Below, piece by piece: positions 24,557-34,157 of a stretch of DNA of 64,000 nt. The stretch is from Anthostomella pinea (lineage: Eukaryota; Ascomycota; Sordariomycetes; Xylariales; Xylariaceae). Position 1 is the first letter of the stretch. Each line of letters begins with the position of its first letter. The stretch covers positions 1,550,001 to 1,614,000 of the forward strand of contig CAUWAG010000013.1 of assembly GCA_963556695.1 (NCBI GenBank), read 5' to 3'. The translations under genes were made by a program, and so were the position numbers. The notes below the pieces were generated by a model. It did no database searches, was not told where the DNA came from, and saw only the letters and a list, made by a program, of their open reading frames with translations.

Positions 24557-24977
24557 GGATCCGCTTGTGTTTTCGCGAATCTTGCGTCCGACTGTATCGT
24601 AGACAATGTTTGGTTGTTCACTCGTTGTTCACCTGGCTGGTGGGAATAATACCTTCTATAGGAACCGACGTCGTCATCAAAACTAGAGCGCCCTCAGGAG
24701 CTTAAGTCCGGCGACTCTGACTGGCCCAGCCCCTCAGCCTTCGAGTCGTCAAAAGACCCAACCAACAACTGGGTCCGTTCGGAACATACGACTGACCGGA
24801 CCGGCGATGAACGGTCACACGCGAAGCTGCAAGGGACCGACGGTGCAGCCAACGGGCCAACGGCATGGCATGTAATCCGCATTGTAGGGGCAAGCTAGCT
24901 CCGACCACCTCGCGTCTCGCTGCATGTAGATTAAGCTAACTCCGTAATTCCGGGGTAGTTAGCATGCAGCTCTGGTT
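24557..24977. other. Upstream region of the aldehyde dehydrogenase
   Basis: No supported gene. Presumably holds the ALDH promoter. Short ORFs on both strands lack recognisable features. Confidence 0.4.
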
Positions 24978-25095
24978 TGATACGCCATTGCTAACGCTTA
25001 TTCAAGTATGCTTATGGCGATTTGAATAATGTACCGTCGTCTCCTAGACGGGTGGTATACGGAAACTTATAGGGGCTCAGTGTAGCCACGCCGTC
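24978..25095 (+). repeat. Short dispersed repeat, copy 1
   Basis: About 118 bp starting TGATACGCCATTG and containing ACGGGTGGTATACGGA and CTTATAGGGGCTCAG. A diverged copy lies at 38479-38592 in the same orientation. No coding capacity; origin unknown. Confidence 0.7.
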
Positions 25096-25317
25096 ACCTG
25101 TCATGATGACCACTGGCGGCGCATGACAGATATATTCGCAAAGCATAAGTCTATAGACTTATGCAACATGTTGATCCTTTTCAAGGATGCAAGCGGGCAG
25201 TCGATCATGCGAGACCAACTATAGTCAATGTCAAGCGGACCTGCTGTCACGAAACTACTGCAGCAACCCTTACTCGAAGTGCGAGCGCAATACAGCTCTG
25301 GACAGTAGTAAAGACCC

Positions 25318-25764
25318 TCAAGGAACGGGTTCTCGCAATCTACCCACACAATCGTCCTTCCTGAAAATGTAGACGCCCTCGCGCACTTCACCGTCGACTC
25401 CACCAACAGCGCCAGTGGTGTAGAAGCCCATGAACCGCTTGTGACGATCCGACAGCTTCGGCTCGACGTCCTTGCGCAATGACAAGCCATTGTTCTCCTG
25501 CTGCCGAACGAACTGACGCATGAAGAAAATAAGGATGGCAGGGCGCTCGCCAGAGTCCATCCGGTTGGGACCCGTTGCATGCCAGAGGCGGCTCTCGAAG
25601 ATGAGAGCCGTGCCCGCAGGACCCTCGGCCGTCACGCTGCCATCTATATCGAAGATATTTTCTGGCGTGACGTTGCCTCGGTGGGAATCAGGGTATTTGC
25701 GCGTGCCGCCGTTCTTCTTGGTGACGTCGCTCAGGAACCACATGATGTTCATGCCGAAAGGCAC
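25318..25764 (-). pseudogene. PhyH-type (phytanoyl-CoA dioxygenase family) fragment, 5'-truncated
   Basis: The reading frame gives about 148 residues matching the C-terminal half of the PhyH Fe(II)/2-oxoglutarate dioxygenase family: IPPIRDVPFGMNIMWFLSDV (starting slightly upstream of the first ATG), GGTRKYPDSHRGN, then RLWHATGPN with the distal iron-binding His, followed by ERPAILIFF with the Arg expected to hold 2-oxoglutarate. The N-terminal half, which carries the H-x-D iron ligands, is not found upstream: the frame closes at a TGA about 90 bases before, and 25.85-26.1 kb has no matching coding sequence in any minus frame. I therefore take it as a truncated gene. An undetected intron joining a distant first exon is the alternative. 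Confidence 0.6.
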
Positions 25765-26555
25765 ATCTCGGATAGGCGGGATACATATGGATTTTGAACA
25801 CTCAGAAGCCTCCGTGCGGGATCAACCCAGTGTGGCAGCAAGTCAGCCTTCGAAGTTGTGGTGTTGGTGCGAGTTGGAATGATCTACTCACTTGACAAGG
25901 TCTGGAATCGTCAATCACCGGTCAGTGTTCAGGAAGGCATGCACTGTGATTATGAACTCGATCTCGAGACGGGATTGCACTTTTCTAAGTATGCCAACCA
26001 TTCGCTGAACATGTCTGGATTCGAAGCATTAACATCAACGACCACGAGGACAGACTATTATTTGTGTTGTTATCAAGTGTGTGAATGGAGCATGTTGTGA
26101 TCCTTAGACCTTACCTAAGCTGCCAATCTGATAACCATATCCGTGTTGAGGGAATTGAATGCGTTGTGGGGTTCTGCTTTTTGTTGTCTTTTAGAAAATT
26201 TTGGGTTTGGCTCCTCCCTTACGGTCGAAGAGCATCAAAATAATATGACTCGTAGGTCGAAATAGTCGAATCCATAGCCCGAATGGCTAGCTCCCTCTCG
26301 AGGAGGATTTTGAGCCCGTAGGACTAGCAAGCCACCAAGACAGTGGGTGACAGATTTAACATTACCTAAGGTTTTACAGTTTCATAACTGGCGGCGATTA
26401 CACTCTGGCGCCTAAGGTATCTTCCATCTCTATTGGACCGCTGTAGGGCGCCGATACCATGTGGTGGTTTTAAAGTTCTTCAATTCCAGGAAACTACCTC
26501 AGTCGGGAGACTTAGAGTTTAACACGTAGCAATATGTATCTCCGCAACTACGAGA
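25765..26555. other. Intergenic region
   Basis: Searched for the missing 5' half of the PhyH gene without success. Small ORFs only; no element ends recognised. Confidence 0.4.
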
Positions 26556-26574
26556 TATTATATATATATATATA
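26556..26574 (+). promoter_or_regulatory. TA tract, possible TATA region
   Basis: A run of alternating TA about 140-160 bases before the ATG of the small ORF at 26714. Position fits a TATA-type promoter, but it could be a plain microsatellite. Confidence 0.35.
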
Positions 26575-26713
26575 ATCCTCAAACCCCCCATCCTCCCAAA
26601 ATAAACCTACCACTTCCAATATCAAAACTCTCATATCAGACACCACGAGCACAAACCTCCAGGAACCTTCCCACGAGTCACGACGAACAGTCTTCCATCT
26701 ATCTACAGCCGAC

Positions 26714-27109
26714 ATGGATCCAGAGCAGGAATCGGCACTTGACAACTTCCTCCAAGGATTCAACCGATCAACTTACGAATTTCAGATGCGCGAAAGCGAA
26801 AGCGAAAGACGCTGGCAGCCTGAGGTTGGACCGGTTCAACAGCCTCGACCGGTTCAACAGCCTCAGCAGCAATCATCAGAACTCTCGAACTCCAACACTC
26901 TGACACAGTCTTCGAAGCGAACCGTACAGTCCGTGGACGAGCAAGACCTTATCGAGGTCGACCCGCGTCCGGCCAACGGTTCCTTCGACGATTGGTATAT
27001 CATCGACCCGAGGGAAGCTCAAAACCAAGAAGGGGAAGATGAGTACGACAGCTGGGTTGACGTTGCGCTGGACTGGTCTGTAGCCACTCATGGTCTTCTG
27101 GGTCTGTAG
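26714..27109 (+). CDS. Small hypothetical protein, 131 residues
   Basis: Single-exon ORF with good start context (GACATGGAT). I do not recognise the family. The product is acidic and hydrophilic; residues 25-33 repeat Glu-Ser, and residues about 38-52 are Gln/Pro-rich because of an 18-bp tandem duplication (unit GACCGGTTCAACAGCCTC at about 26829-26863). The C-terminal half is acidic with DDWYIIDP and DSWVDVALDW. No signal peptide or membrane segment. It sits between the accessory island and the Aurora kinase. It may be a genuine small nuclear or cytosolic protein, or not expressed. Confidence 0.45.
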   Translation: MDPEQESALDNFLQGFNRSTYEFQMRESESERRWQPEVGPVQQPRPVQQPQQQSSELSNSNTLTQSSKRTVQSVDEQDLIEVDPRPANGSFDDWYIIDPREAQNQEGEDEYDSWVDVALDWSVATHGLLGL

Positions 27110-27649
27110 GTCGTGATCCATGATGCGGCGCGAGTTGATCCTTTCCTGTCCTCGAGACTCTATCATGCGGACCAGTGTGGGATCGAAGAAGGACCTTGAT
27201 GAACAATTTGATACTGTAGTGCAAATTTAGTATAGCCAATCAGTATTGCGAATCAAACCATTGTGCTCGTTGGGATCGGAGTGATGTGATGCAGCTGAAC
27301 ATCGGAGTTGCCGACCTCAACGTCAAGTAAATGAATGCTGTTGCAGGCTTTGTCATCCATCGTGGCCCATGAGTGACAACTTGCAAGGTGGGGCCGGGTT
27401 GCCCCAGCTTTAGAGGGGCTTAGGGGGCTCTTGCGCCGTTGCGCTGGCAACCGGCGACCGCTCCCACAGCCAAGCCCCAAGCAAAACAGACTAGATCCAT
27501 CTCCAAGCCATCCATTCCCATCACCTAAACTCGGCGACCATTCTTTTCAATGTGCAGCAGCTTCGACGAAACAACTCCCGAATCTCCTATTTCGCAACAC
27601 CTCAATTGAATCGGCTTGCTTCGCCATTGACCAGCGGCTACAAGGAACC
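27110..27649. other. Promoter and leader region of the Aurora kinase gene
   Basis: About 540 bases with no supported gene; the part from about 27470 is C-rich and leads into the kinase ATG at 27650. Confidence 0.5.
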
Positions 27650-28931
27650 ATGGCGGCTCGGACATTAGAAGCTCGTTTCGAGCGCATGTCTGTAAACGAC
27701 GAGAACGAGTACCAGAAGTCAAAGGTAGATCTAGCAGATATCCAACCCAACCGTATGCTGGAGCGCATCTCTAATAACGACGACAGATCGTCACGACGAC
27801 AACACAGCTGGGACACAGCACAAGTAGACCGAATCTCTACAAGGTAGCCCTACAAGCAGGGAGCGCCAACACCGTCACCGCCGTCACCCTCCCGTCGCAG
27901 GCCGCACAGCGCAAGGGCGCGCAACCCCCGTCACCCACACGCAAGCCCGTCGCATCCGCGGTCTCGCGCTCATCCGATGAGCTCGCCCTCGCCCACGTGG
28001 AGCGCAAGTCGGCGACGATCCTGATCGAGCAGCCGTCGATGAAGCAGTTCCACCTCGGCATGTTCGAGATCGGGCGGCCGCTGGGCAAGGGCAAGTTCGG
28101 GCGCGTGTACCTGGCGCGGGAGCGGACGAGCGGGTTCATCTGCGCGCTCAAGGTGCTGCACAAGAGCGAGATCCAGCAGGGGCGGGTGGAAAAACAGGTG
28201 CGGCGCGAGATCGAGATCCAGAGCAACCTGCGGCACCCCAACATCCTGCAGCTGTTCGGCCACTTCCACGACAACAAGCGCGTCTTCCTGATCCTCGAGT
28301 TCGCCGGCAAGGGCGAGCTGTACAAGCACCTGCGCAAGGAGAACCGCTTCCCCGAGTGGAAGGCCTCGCAGTACATTGCCCAGATGGCCAGCGCCCTGCG
28401 CTACCTGCACCGCAAGCACGTCATCCACCGCGACATCAAGCCCGAGAACATCCTCGTCGGCATCCACGGCGAGATGAAGGTCTCGGACTTTGGCTGGAGC
28501 GTGCACGCCCCCAACAGTCGCCGCGCCACCATGTGCGGCACCCTCGACTACCTGCCGCCGGAGATGCTCAAGCCCGGCAGCTCGGACAACTCGTACAACG
28601 AGAAGGTGGACCTGTGGAGTCTGGGTGTGTTGACGTACGAGTTCCTGGTGGGTGAGGCTCCCTTCGAGGACACGCCGGTCATGACGCAGAGGAGGATCGC
28701 GAGAGCGGACATGACGATACCTTCGTTCGTCAGTCCCGAGGCTAGGGACCTCATCAAGAGAGTAAGCTTATCCCATTCCGGTATGGTATGATACAATCAT
28801 AGCTAACGCTATTCAAGCTCCTCGTACTCGACCCTGAGAAAAGGATACCCCTCGAGCAGGTGCAGACACATCCCTGGATCGTCAAGCACTGCCTGAAGGG
28901 CGAGCGGGCCGCGAACCGGGAGAAGTCGTAA
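27650..28931 (+). CDS. ark1: Aurora-type serine/threonine kinase
   Basis: Three exons: 27650-27724, 27808-28761, 28818-28931; 380 residues. The N-terminus [20 protein letters not shown] is typical of fungal Aurora kinases. The first intron was placed so that KSK joins [16 protein letters not shown]; without it the frame stops at 27845. The kinase domain has GKGKFG (residues 118-123), ATP-binding Lys about 140, HRDIKPEN (HRD 232-234), DFGWSVHAP (DFG 252-254, the Trp-Ser variant specific to Aurora) and activation-loop Thr about 266 in RRATMCGT. Aurora/Ipl1 is the catalytic subunit of the chromosomal passenger complex and corrects kinetochore-microtubule attachment. Converges with atp23 downstream. 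No lesion. Confidence 0.92.
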
Positions 28932-29220
28932 TAAATGAATAATGACGAAGTAATGAACTGGTTTCACTTGTAGTATTAGGGTGAAGCAGGCGTTTTCGGA
29001 TAAGGGCATTCAATCTGGCTGGTTTGGTGGGAAACACCGGGATCTGTGCATAAAGGAGAGAGCTGGTTTACTATTGCGTATTCATCATCATGCCAACATA
29101 CACGTACACATTACCATTTGCCTTCGCCGCCGCTCCGAAAGATGTGATGATCCTTCTTGTCTGATGGTATATGCCGTGTCTTCCGTATAGCAGCTGATAA
29201 AGGTCTTCCTCCACCTTAGT

Positions 29221-30167
29221 TCATCTGTAGACCTCGTCGAAAGGCCGGGTATCTGAGAAACACGAGTCCCACACCTGGTTCACCACCTTGACCGCCTGGA
29301 CATCGTCCTTACACCTCGGCCGCGCCATGACAGACTGCACCGCTCGTCCGCGCACACACTCCTGGAACTGCTGCGTCAGTGTCAAGTTCCCCCTCGTCAT
29401 CGCCTCCCGCGTCCATCTGCACTCGCCGCTCAGCATCGAGGCTCGGATCTGTATTGCAATGTCAGTCATCTCATTACCACTTTTGTGTACGTATCTGCTG
29501 TCCAATATCTCGACATTAGGGGGGAAAGCAGAGGAAGATGAAGTAGTACCTCCGTGCACGCCGCATGCTTCAGATCCTTATCTCCGCCCCAATCGACCTT
29601 CCACCGCAGGTGATCCCACGCATGCACCATCTCATGGCTCAGGGTGTCCTCCAGGTGTCCCTGGTCGCGGACCTCGTTGGCGCAGATCAAAATACCATGA
29701 CCAGGACTAAAGCCGCCGCTCTGGCGGTGGACCTGGCCGTCCTCGGTCATGCGCGCCGGGCAGCGGCGGCACAGGATGTTGTCGCCGTCGAGCTTCCCGT
29801 TGAGCGCCTCGACCTTCTCTTTCAAAAACCGCACCGTCGGCGAGTGCGCCAGCGCCCAGTCGCGGTACTTGTCACAGCGCGCGCAGTCGCGCGCCTCATT
29901 CGCCCGGTACCGCGACTCGCGGTAGTGGAACTGGCCCTCGGGCGTCATCGTCCCCGTCAGGATGCTGAAGTAGTTCATCCACCATTTGGTCTGCGGGTCG
30001 AAGCCCGTCCGCGCCGGGTCGTTCTCGAGGACGCGGGGGAACTTGTCGGGCGCGGCGGATGTCGAGGACGGAGGTGTTGGTTGGTTGGCTGTGGACGGTT
30101 GGGATTTGGACGGCATCGGTATGCCGGGTGCCTCGGGCATTGGCAGTTCTAATGGTTGTGGCGGCAT
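29221..30167 (-). CDS. atp23: Mitochondrial inner membrane metalloprotease Atp23
   Basis: Two exons, 29550-30167 and 29221-29448, with a 101-nt intron; 281 residues. The HEMVH zinc site (residues 178-182, HExxH) is followed by [11 protein letters not shown], and Cys pairs DCARCDK and CRRCP lie before it, as in the Atp23 family. The C-terminal exon carries [12 protein letters not shown] and a Cys-rich tail ending [10 protein letters not shown]. Atp23 in the mitochondrial intermembrane space processes the Atp6 precursor, helps assemble the ATP synthase Fo part and degrades Ups proteins. The first 45 residues are Pro/Ser-rich and poorly conserved. Genes converge here: the Aurora stop is about 290 bases away. 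Confidence 0.92.
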
Positions 30168-30631
30168 GGCGGAGGATGCAATGATCTGATGGCAGCGTGG
30201 GAACGTGAATGCGATCGAAGCGACTGCTTGAATAAGGTACCAACAAGCACTTGAATTCTGAAGTCCTTATGTCCGAAAGATGCACATCAACTGAAGAGGC
30301 ACAATGCGGAAGGCGGTAAGCCCGTTGTACAGCATAAGTGGAACCTCTGGACCCTTTTTCTGCCATCCAGTCCGACGTCGGCCTTCATCCAATTGGAATT
30401 CTTGCCGTACAAATTCCAACCCTTCAGACTGGAGTCAACGCTGTGGAGTCATACTGGTGTGGTCCGGGTCAATAGACTTATTATGCAGCCGCAGGCCAGC
30501 CCTTGCAATGACAAGTCTCGGTGTGTCGACGCCCTGTACGTAATAGCAAAATAGTATTATTACTCGTTGGATTTGCTGCATATTCCTGAGTTTCGCCTTT
30601 CACTAATGTCAGTCCCTTTCACAACGCAGAT
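30168..30631. promoter_or_regulatory. Divergent promoter region between atp23 and glutamate 5-kinase
   Basis: About 460 bases between two divergently transcribed genes. No defined motif identified. Confidence 0.5.
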
Positions 30632-32322
30632 ATGAAGGGCCTGAAGCCATTGATAGTGGTCATCAAACTGGGTAAGTCAGAGTCCAAAGCACATTCTTGA
30701 TTCCGTAAATTGGCAGCGGGTCTGTACCCTGGTGTCTTGAGCTCTTCAGCTGACTTATATACAGGAACCAGCTCAATCGTGGATGAGAAGACTCACGAGC
30801 CCCTATTATCAATCCTGAGCCTCATAGTCGAGACGGCGGTGAAGCTGCGCAAGGATGGCCACAAGGTCGTCATCGTGTCATCCGGCGCCATCGGCGTCGG
30901 GCTGAGGCGGATGAACGTCGACAAGAGACCCAAGCACCTGTCCAAGCTGCAGGCGCTCGCGGCCATCGGCCAATGTCGCCTGATCAGTCTGTGGGATAGC
31001 CTCTTTGCCCATCTACAGCAGCCCATCTCTCAGATTCTCTTGACCAGAAACGATATTGCGGATGTGAGTCACTACTTGACTCGGTACTTAGGCTTAAGGG
31101 GTCTAACATGGTGTCCCAGCGGTCAAGATATCTCAATGCACAAAACACCATCATGGAGCTCCTGGAGATGGGTGTGATCCCGATAGTCAACGAGAACGAC
31201 ACACTAGCAGTCGCCGAGATCAAGTTCGGTGACAACGACACACTCTCCGCCATCACTGCCGCCATGGTGCACGCGGACTTCCTCTTCCTGATGACCGACG
31301 TGGACTGTCTGTATGACAAGAACCCGCGGACGAATCCCGATGCCCAGCCGATAGAGGAGGTCGAGGACATCGCCGCGATTCAGGCGGACGGTGAGAAATC
31401 CAGTTTCATGTATCAATACTGGTACTGGCTTCGCCAAGCTGACATTCTACTCATAGTATCTTCTGCTGGCTCCTCCCTGGGAACAGGGGGCATGGGCACC
31501 AAGATAGTAGCAGCGCGACTCGCGACATCAGCGGGCGTCACGACTGTGATCACGCGGTCTTCGAGCCCAGGCAACATCGTGAAGATTGTGCGGTACTTAC
31601 AAGCCAGCAAGGCCATCGCCAGCGCCAGCGCCTCGTCTACCACCCCAGCCACCCCAGCAGACGACATCAACAACAACACCACCACAGCAACAACCCCCGT
31701 GGAAGACCCCCTCTCCCGCTCCACCGCCTCCCGCTCCCTCTCCCCCGACGCCCCAGAAAAACCACCCCTCCACACGCGCTTCCTGCCGCTCTCCCAGCCG
31801 ATCCGCGACCGCTACTTCTGGCTGCTCCACGGCCTCGCGCCGCACGGCACCATCTACATCGACAGCGGCGCCTACCAAGCCCTCGCCGGCAAAGCCGGGC
31901 TCCTACCCGCCGGCGTCCTCCACGTCGAGGGCTCCTTCGCACAGCAGGAGGCCGTGCGTCTCGTAGTCGTCGCTCGGAAAATCGCTACCACCACCACCAC
32001 CATCACCACACCATCAACGGACTCGCTGAATCCGAATCCCTCCTATCCCTCGGAGCCGGGCCCGGGCGAGACGGACGGCGGCAAGACGTGGGAGGGCACG
32101 CCGATCGAAGTCGGTCGCGCGCTCGTCAACTACGCGGCGCCTGAGATCGCGCGCATCAAGGGGAAGCGCAGCGCGTTGATTGAGGGCATCCTTGGGTATG
32201 CGGATAGCGAGTATGTCGCGCACCGGGAGAACATCAGCTTGTTTCGTGGGGTGGAGAGTCGGCCTGTTACGCCTGTGCTGGAGGCGAATGGAGCGAGTGA
32301 GGCGGGGGCTAGTAGGATGTAG
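30632..32322 (+). CDS. pro1: Glutamate 5-kinase (proline biosynthesis)
   Basis: Four exons: 30632-30671, 30765-31063, 31120-31390, 31457-32322; 491 residues. Short exon 1 gives [14 protein letters not shown], which splices to TSSIVDE, the phosphate-binding start of the amino-acid-kinase fold. Other motifs are [26 protein letters not shown] and [15 protein letters not shown]. Splicing of exon 3 to 4 removes a 66-nt intron and restores DVSSAGSS. A PUA domain follows (about residues 350-480). Between kinase and PUA is an unusually long Ser/Thr/Pro/Asn-rich linker, and another Thr-rich ACC-repeat run lies inside the PUA part (about 31987-32010). It phosphorylates glutamate, the first step of proline synthesis, and is normally feedback-inhibited by proline. 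Confidence 0.88.
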
Positions 32323-32694
32323 GGTGGAGGGTGGAGGTATGGTGGGACGAAGCTTGGTCTCTAGATGCATGAGAGATGGAGCCAGTGTGGCCCATGGCTG
32401 GCCTTGGGTGTTGGAATGGCGTTTGCTTCGGAAAAGGGGTGAGTCTACACACTATCGGCAGGGGTAGTATGGTTATCAGGGAGCATATGACAAGGGGCTT
32501 GATACCATCTATGAATCATCGTGCGTTTACACATAGACTCAGCTCAAATCCGGTTCAGTCGAAGTCAGGTTGATTTTCCTTAGGTATCCCTAGAACGCCT
32601 CCTATGATGCTTGGTGATAGCAAAAAGACCCCAACTCCAGCCGTCAAAATCCGTAGTGCTTCTTGGCAGCCAACAACCACCACATGAGCTCCTA
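32323..32694. terminator. Convergent 3' region of pro1 and nip7
   Basis: About 370 bases between two stop codons facing each other; should contain both polyadenylation regions. No sharp terminator motif visible. Confidence 0.4.
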
Positions 32695-33783
32695 TCAACC
32701 AGCGAACAGGGTATCTTCGTCTCGCAAATATTCACCGCAATCTGCTTGTCTGAATACCACAATGCCCGTAGGATCCAATTTCCGGGATTCCGCACTGCTA
32801 CGGGCAGAAACACTATGCCAAGTTAGTACATCTTCTTTTTGCCAACCGGACATGTTACTTGCCCAAAACCAATCGCTGTGTCGTTCATCTCGTATACAAC
32901 AATCCCGACGTTCGCGGGTGTCTCGTCCGTCATGCGCCCTACGTGCGCCTTGACAATGTGTCCGCCGTATAGGAAAGGTTGAGTACCGTTTGCTAACAGA
33001 CGTCGACGTCAGCGACCAGTGCTTCTCTTGTAAGGTTGGGATACGGAGGTCCCCCATCCCATCGAACTGGCTTACGTTTGACCCAGACCTTGTATCTAGC
33101 GTGCGCAGCGAGGATCGGCAGTGCGGTAATGTGTAATCGGAACTTCAGCGTTTTCGTGAATTTTCCTGTCGTTTGCAGTGTCAGTCTGCGTGAAGAGTAA
33201 CGGGAGGGCCGGAGGCTTGGACTTATACACACCTAGGCAGATGCCTACTGAAGCCAGGTTGTCCCTAGCCACCGAGGTAGCCACTGCGAAACAGAGTCAG
33301 TAACCGCGTATCGGCGAGCTCTCGAGTATTCGACTCGATGTCTGGAAAGCGAGGTGGATAGACGAGAAGGGCAAGTCGGAGGCAACGTACGGTTCGCTAT
33401 CGATAGAAGGACGTAGTAAACCTACGGCACAATGTTAGTATGGGGTTGTTGTGCGGGAGCATATGCGTCGTCGTACTCTGTCCTTGATAACGCGAAAGAC
33501 GTAGCGGTCCGCGTTGGGAGCATCGCTCAGAGGGGCTATCAGATCTTTGAGCGAATTGCCTGTGTAATTGGCGAGCTTCTCAAAGAGGATTTTCTACACA
33601 AGAGCATCCAGCGTCAGCGTCTGGTATCCTGACCGAATCCAAGCTGCTGAAGGTATTTGTCTGGGATTGTCGGCCGACATACCGTCTCTTGTCTACAAGC
33701 CAGTGGCGCCGGTCAGTAACGATTGCTACCCTGGTGAGAATGAGGTGTTTTGGATTGTGGACTGACTCTGTAAGGGGCCGCAT
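32695..33783 (-). CDS. nip7: 60S ribosome biogenesis factor NIP7
   Basis: Eight exons on the minus strand: 33767-33783, 33683-33692, 33477-33593, 33391-33421, 33233-33283, 33076-33165, 32863-32992, 32695-32812; 187 residues, the usual family length. Joined, they read [19 protein letters not shown], then [48 protein letters not shown], and at the end [20 protein letters not shown] and [10 protein letters not shown], matching NIP7 throughout. The second exon is only 10 nt (ACAAGAGACG), and the last intron uses a GC donor (GCAAGT) with a normal TACTAAC branch and AG acceptor. NIP7 has an N-terminal domain plus PUA domain and acts in 27S pre-rRNA processing. Exon density (seven introns in 564 coding bases) is high. 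Diverges from noc3. Confidence 0.93.
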
Positions 33784-34157
33784 CTTTGAATAGTCTGTGA
33801 CGAAACTGCTCGATCGCAACCACAAGTTTCTGAACACGGATTTGAGGGAGCTCTGCTGTATGCCAGCTATGGATGGTGGGGTGTTTTGCGGTTGACAAGA
33901 GAAAATTCTGCCGCTTTGGAAATTTTGGCGGTGAAGCTGCGGAATCTTTCCGGTTGGTGCACATGCTACTTTTAGTGGGTCTTTCCAAGTACAGGGGTCT
34001 CGAGATCAATTGAAAATTTAGTCGGAGGTACAGCGCCAGAGCCTGCAAGGTCCCTCATGAAATACCACATTCGACAAAAGTCAATAACTCTACGTTGAGC
34101 GGCATATCAGAGTCCTGTACATTCGAAAGAGAACATCTCGACACATCAGACTCCATA
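33784..34157. promoter_or_regulatory. Bidirectional promoter of nip7 and noc3 with RRPE-like motifs
   Basis: A 374-bp spacer between two divergent ribosome-biogenesis genes. It contains TGAAAATTT at 34011-34019 and GGAAATTTTGG at 33918-33928, resembling the RRPE element (consensus TGAAAATTTTT) known upstream of yeast ribosome-biogenesis genes. Function here is inference. Confidence 0.5.

Noticed and set aside
27970..28506. 178-residue ORF antisense to the Aurora kinase
   Set aside because: Shadow of the kinase domain on the other strand.
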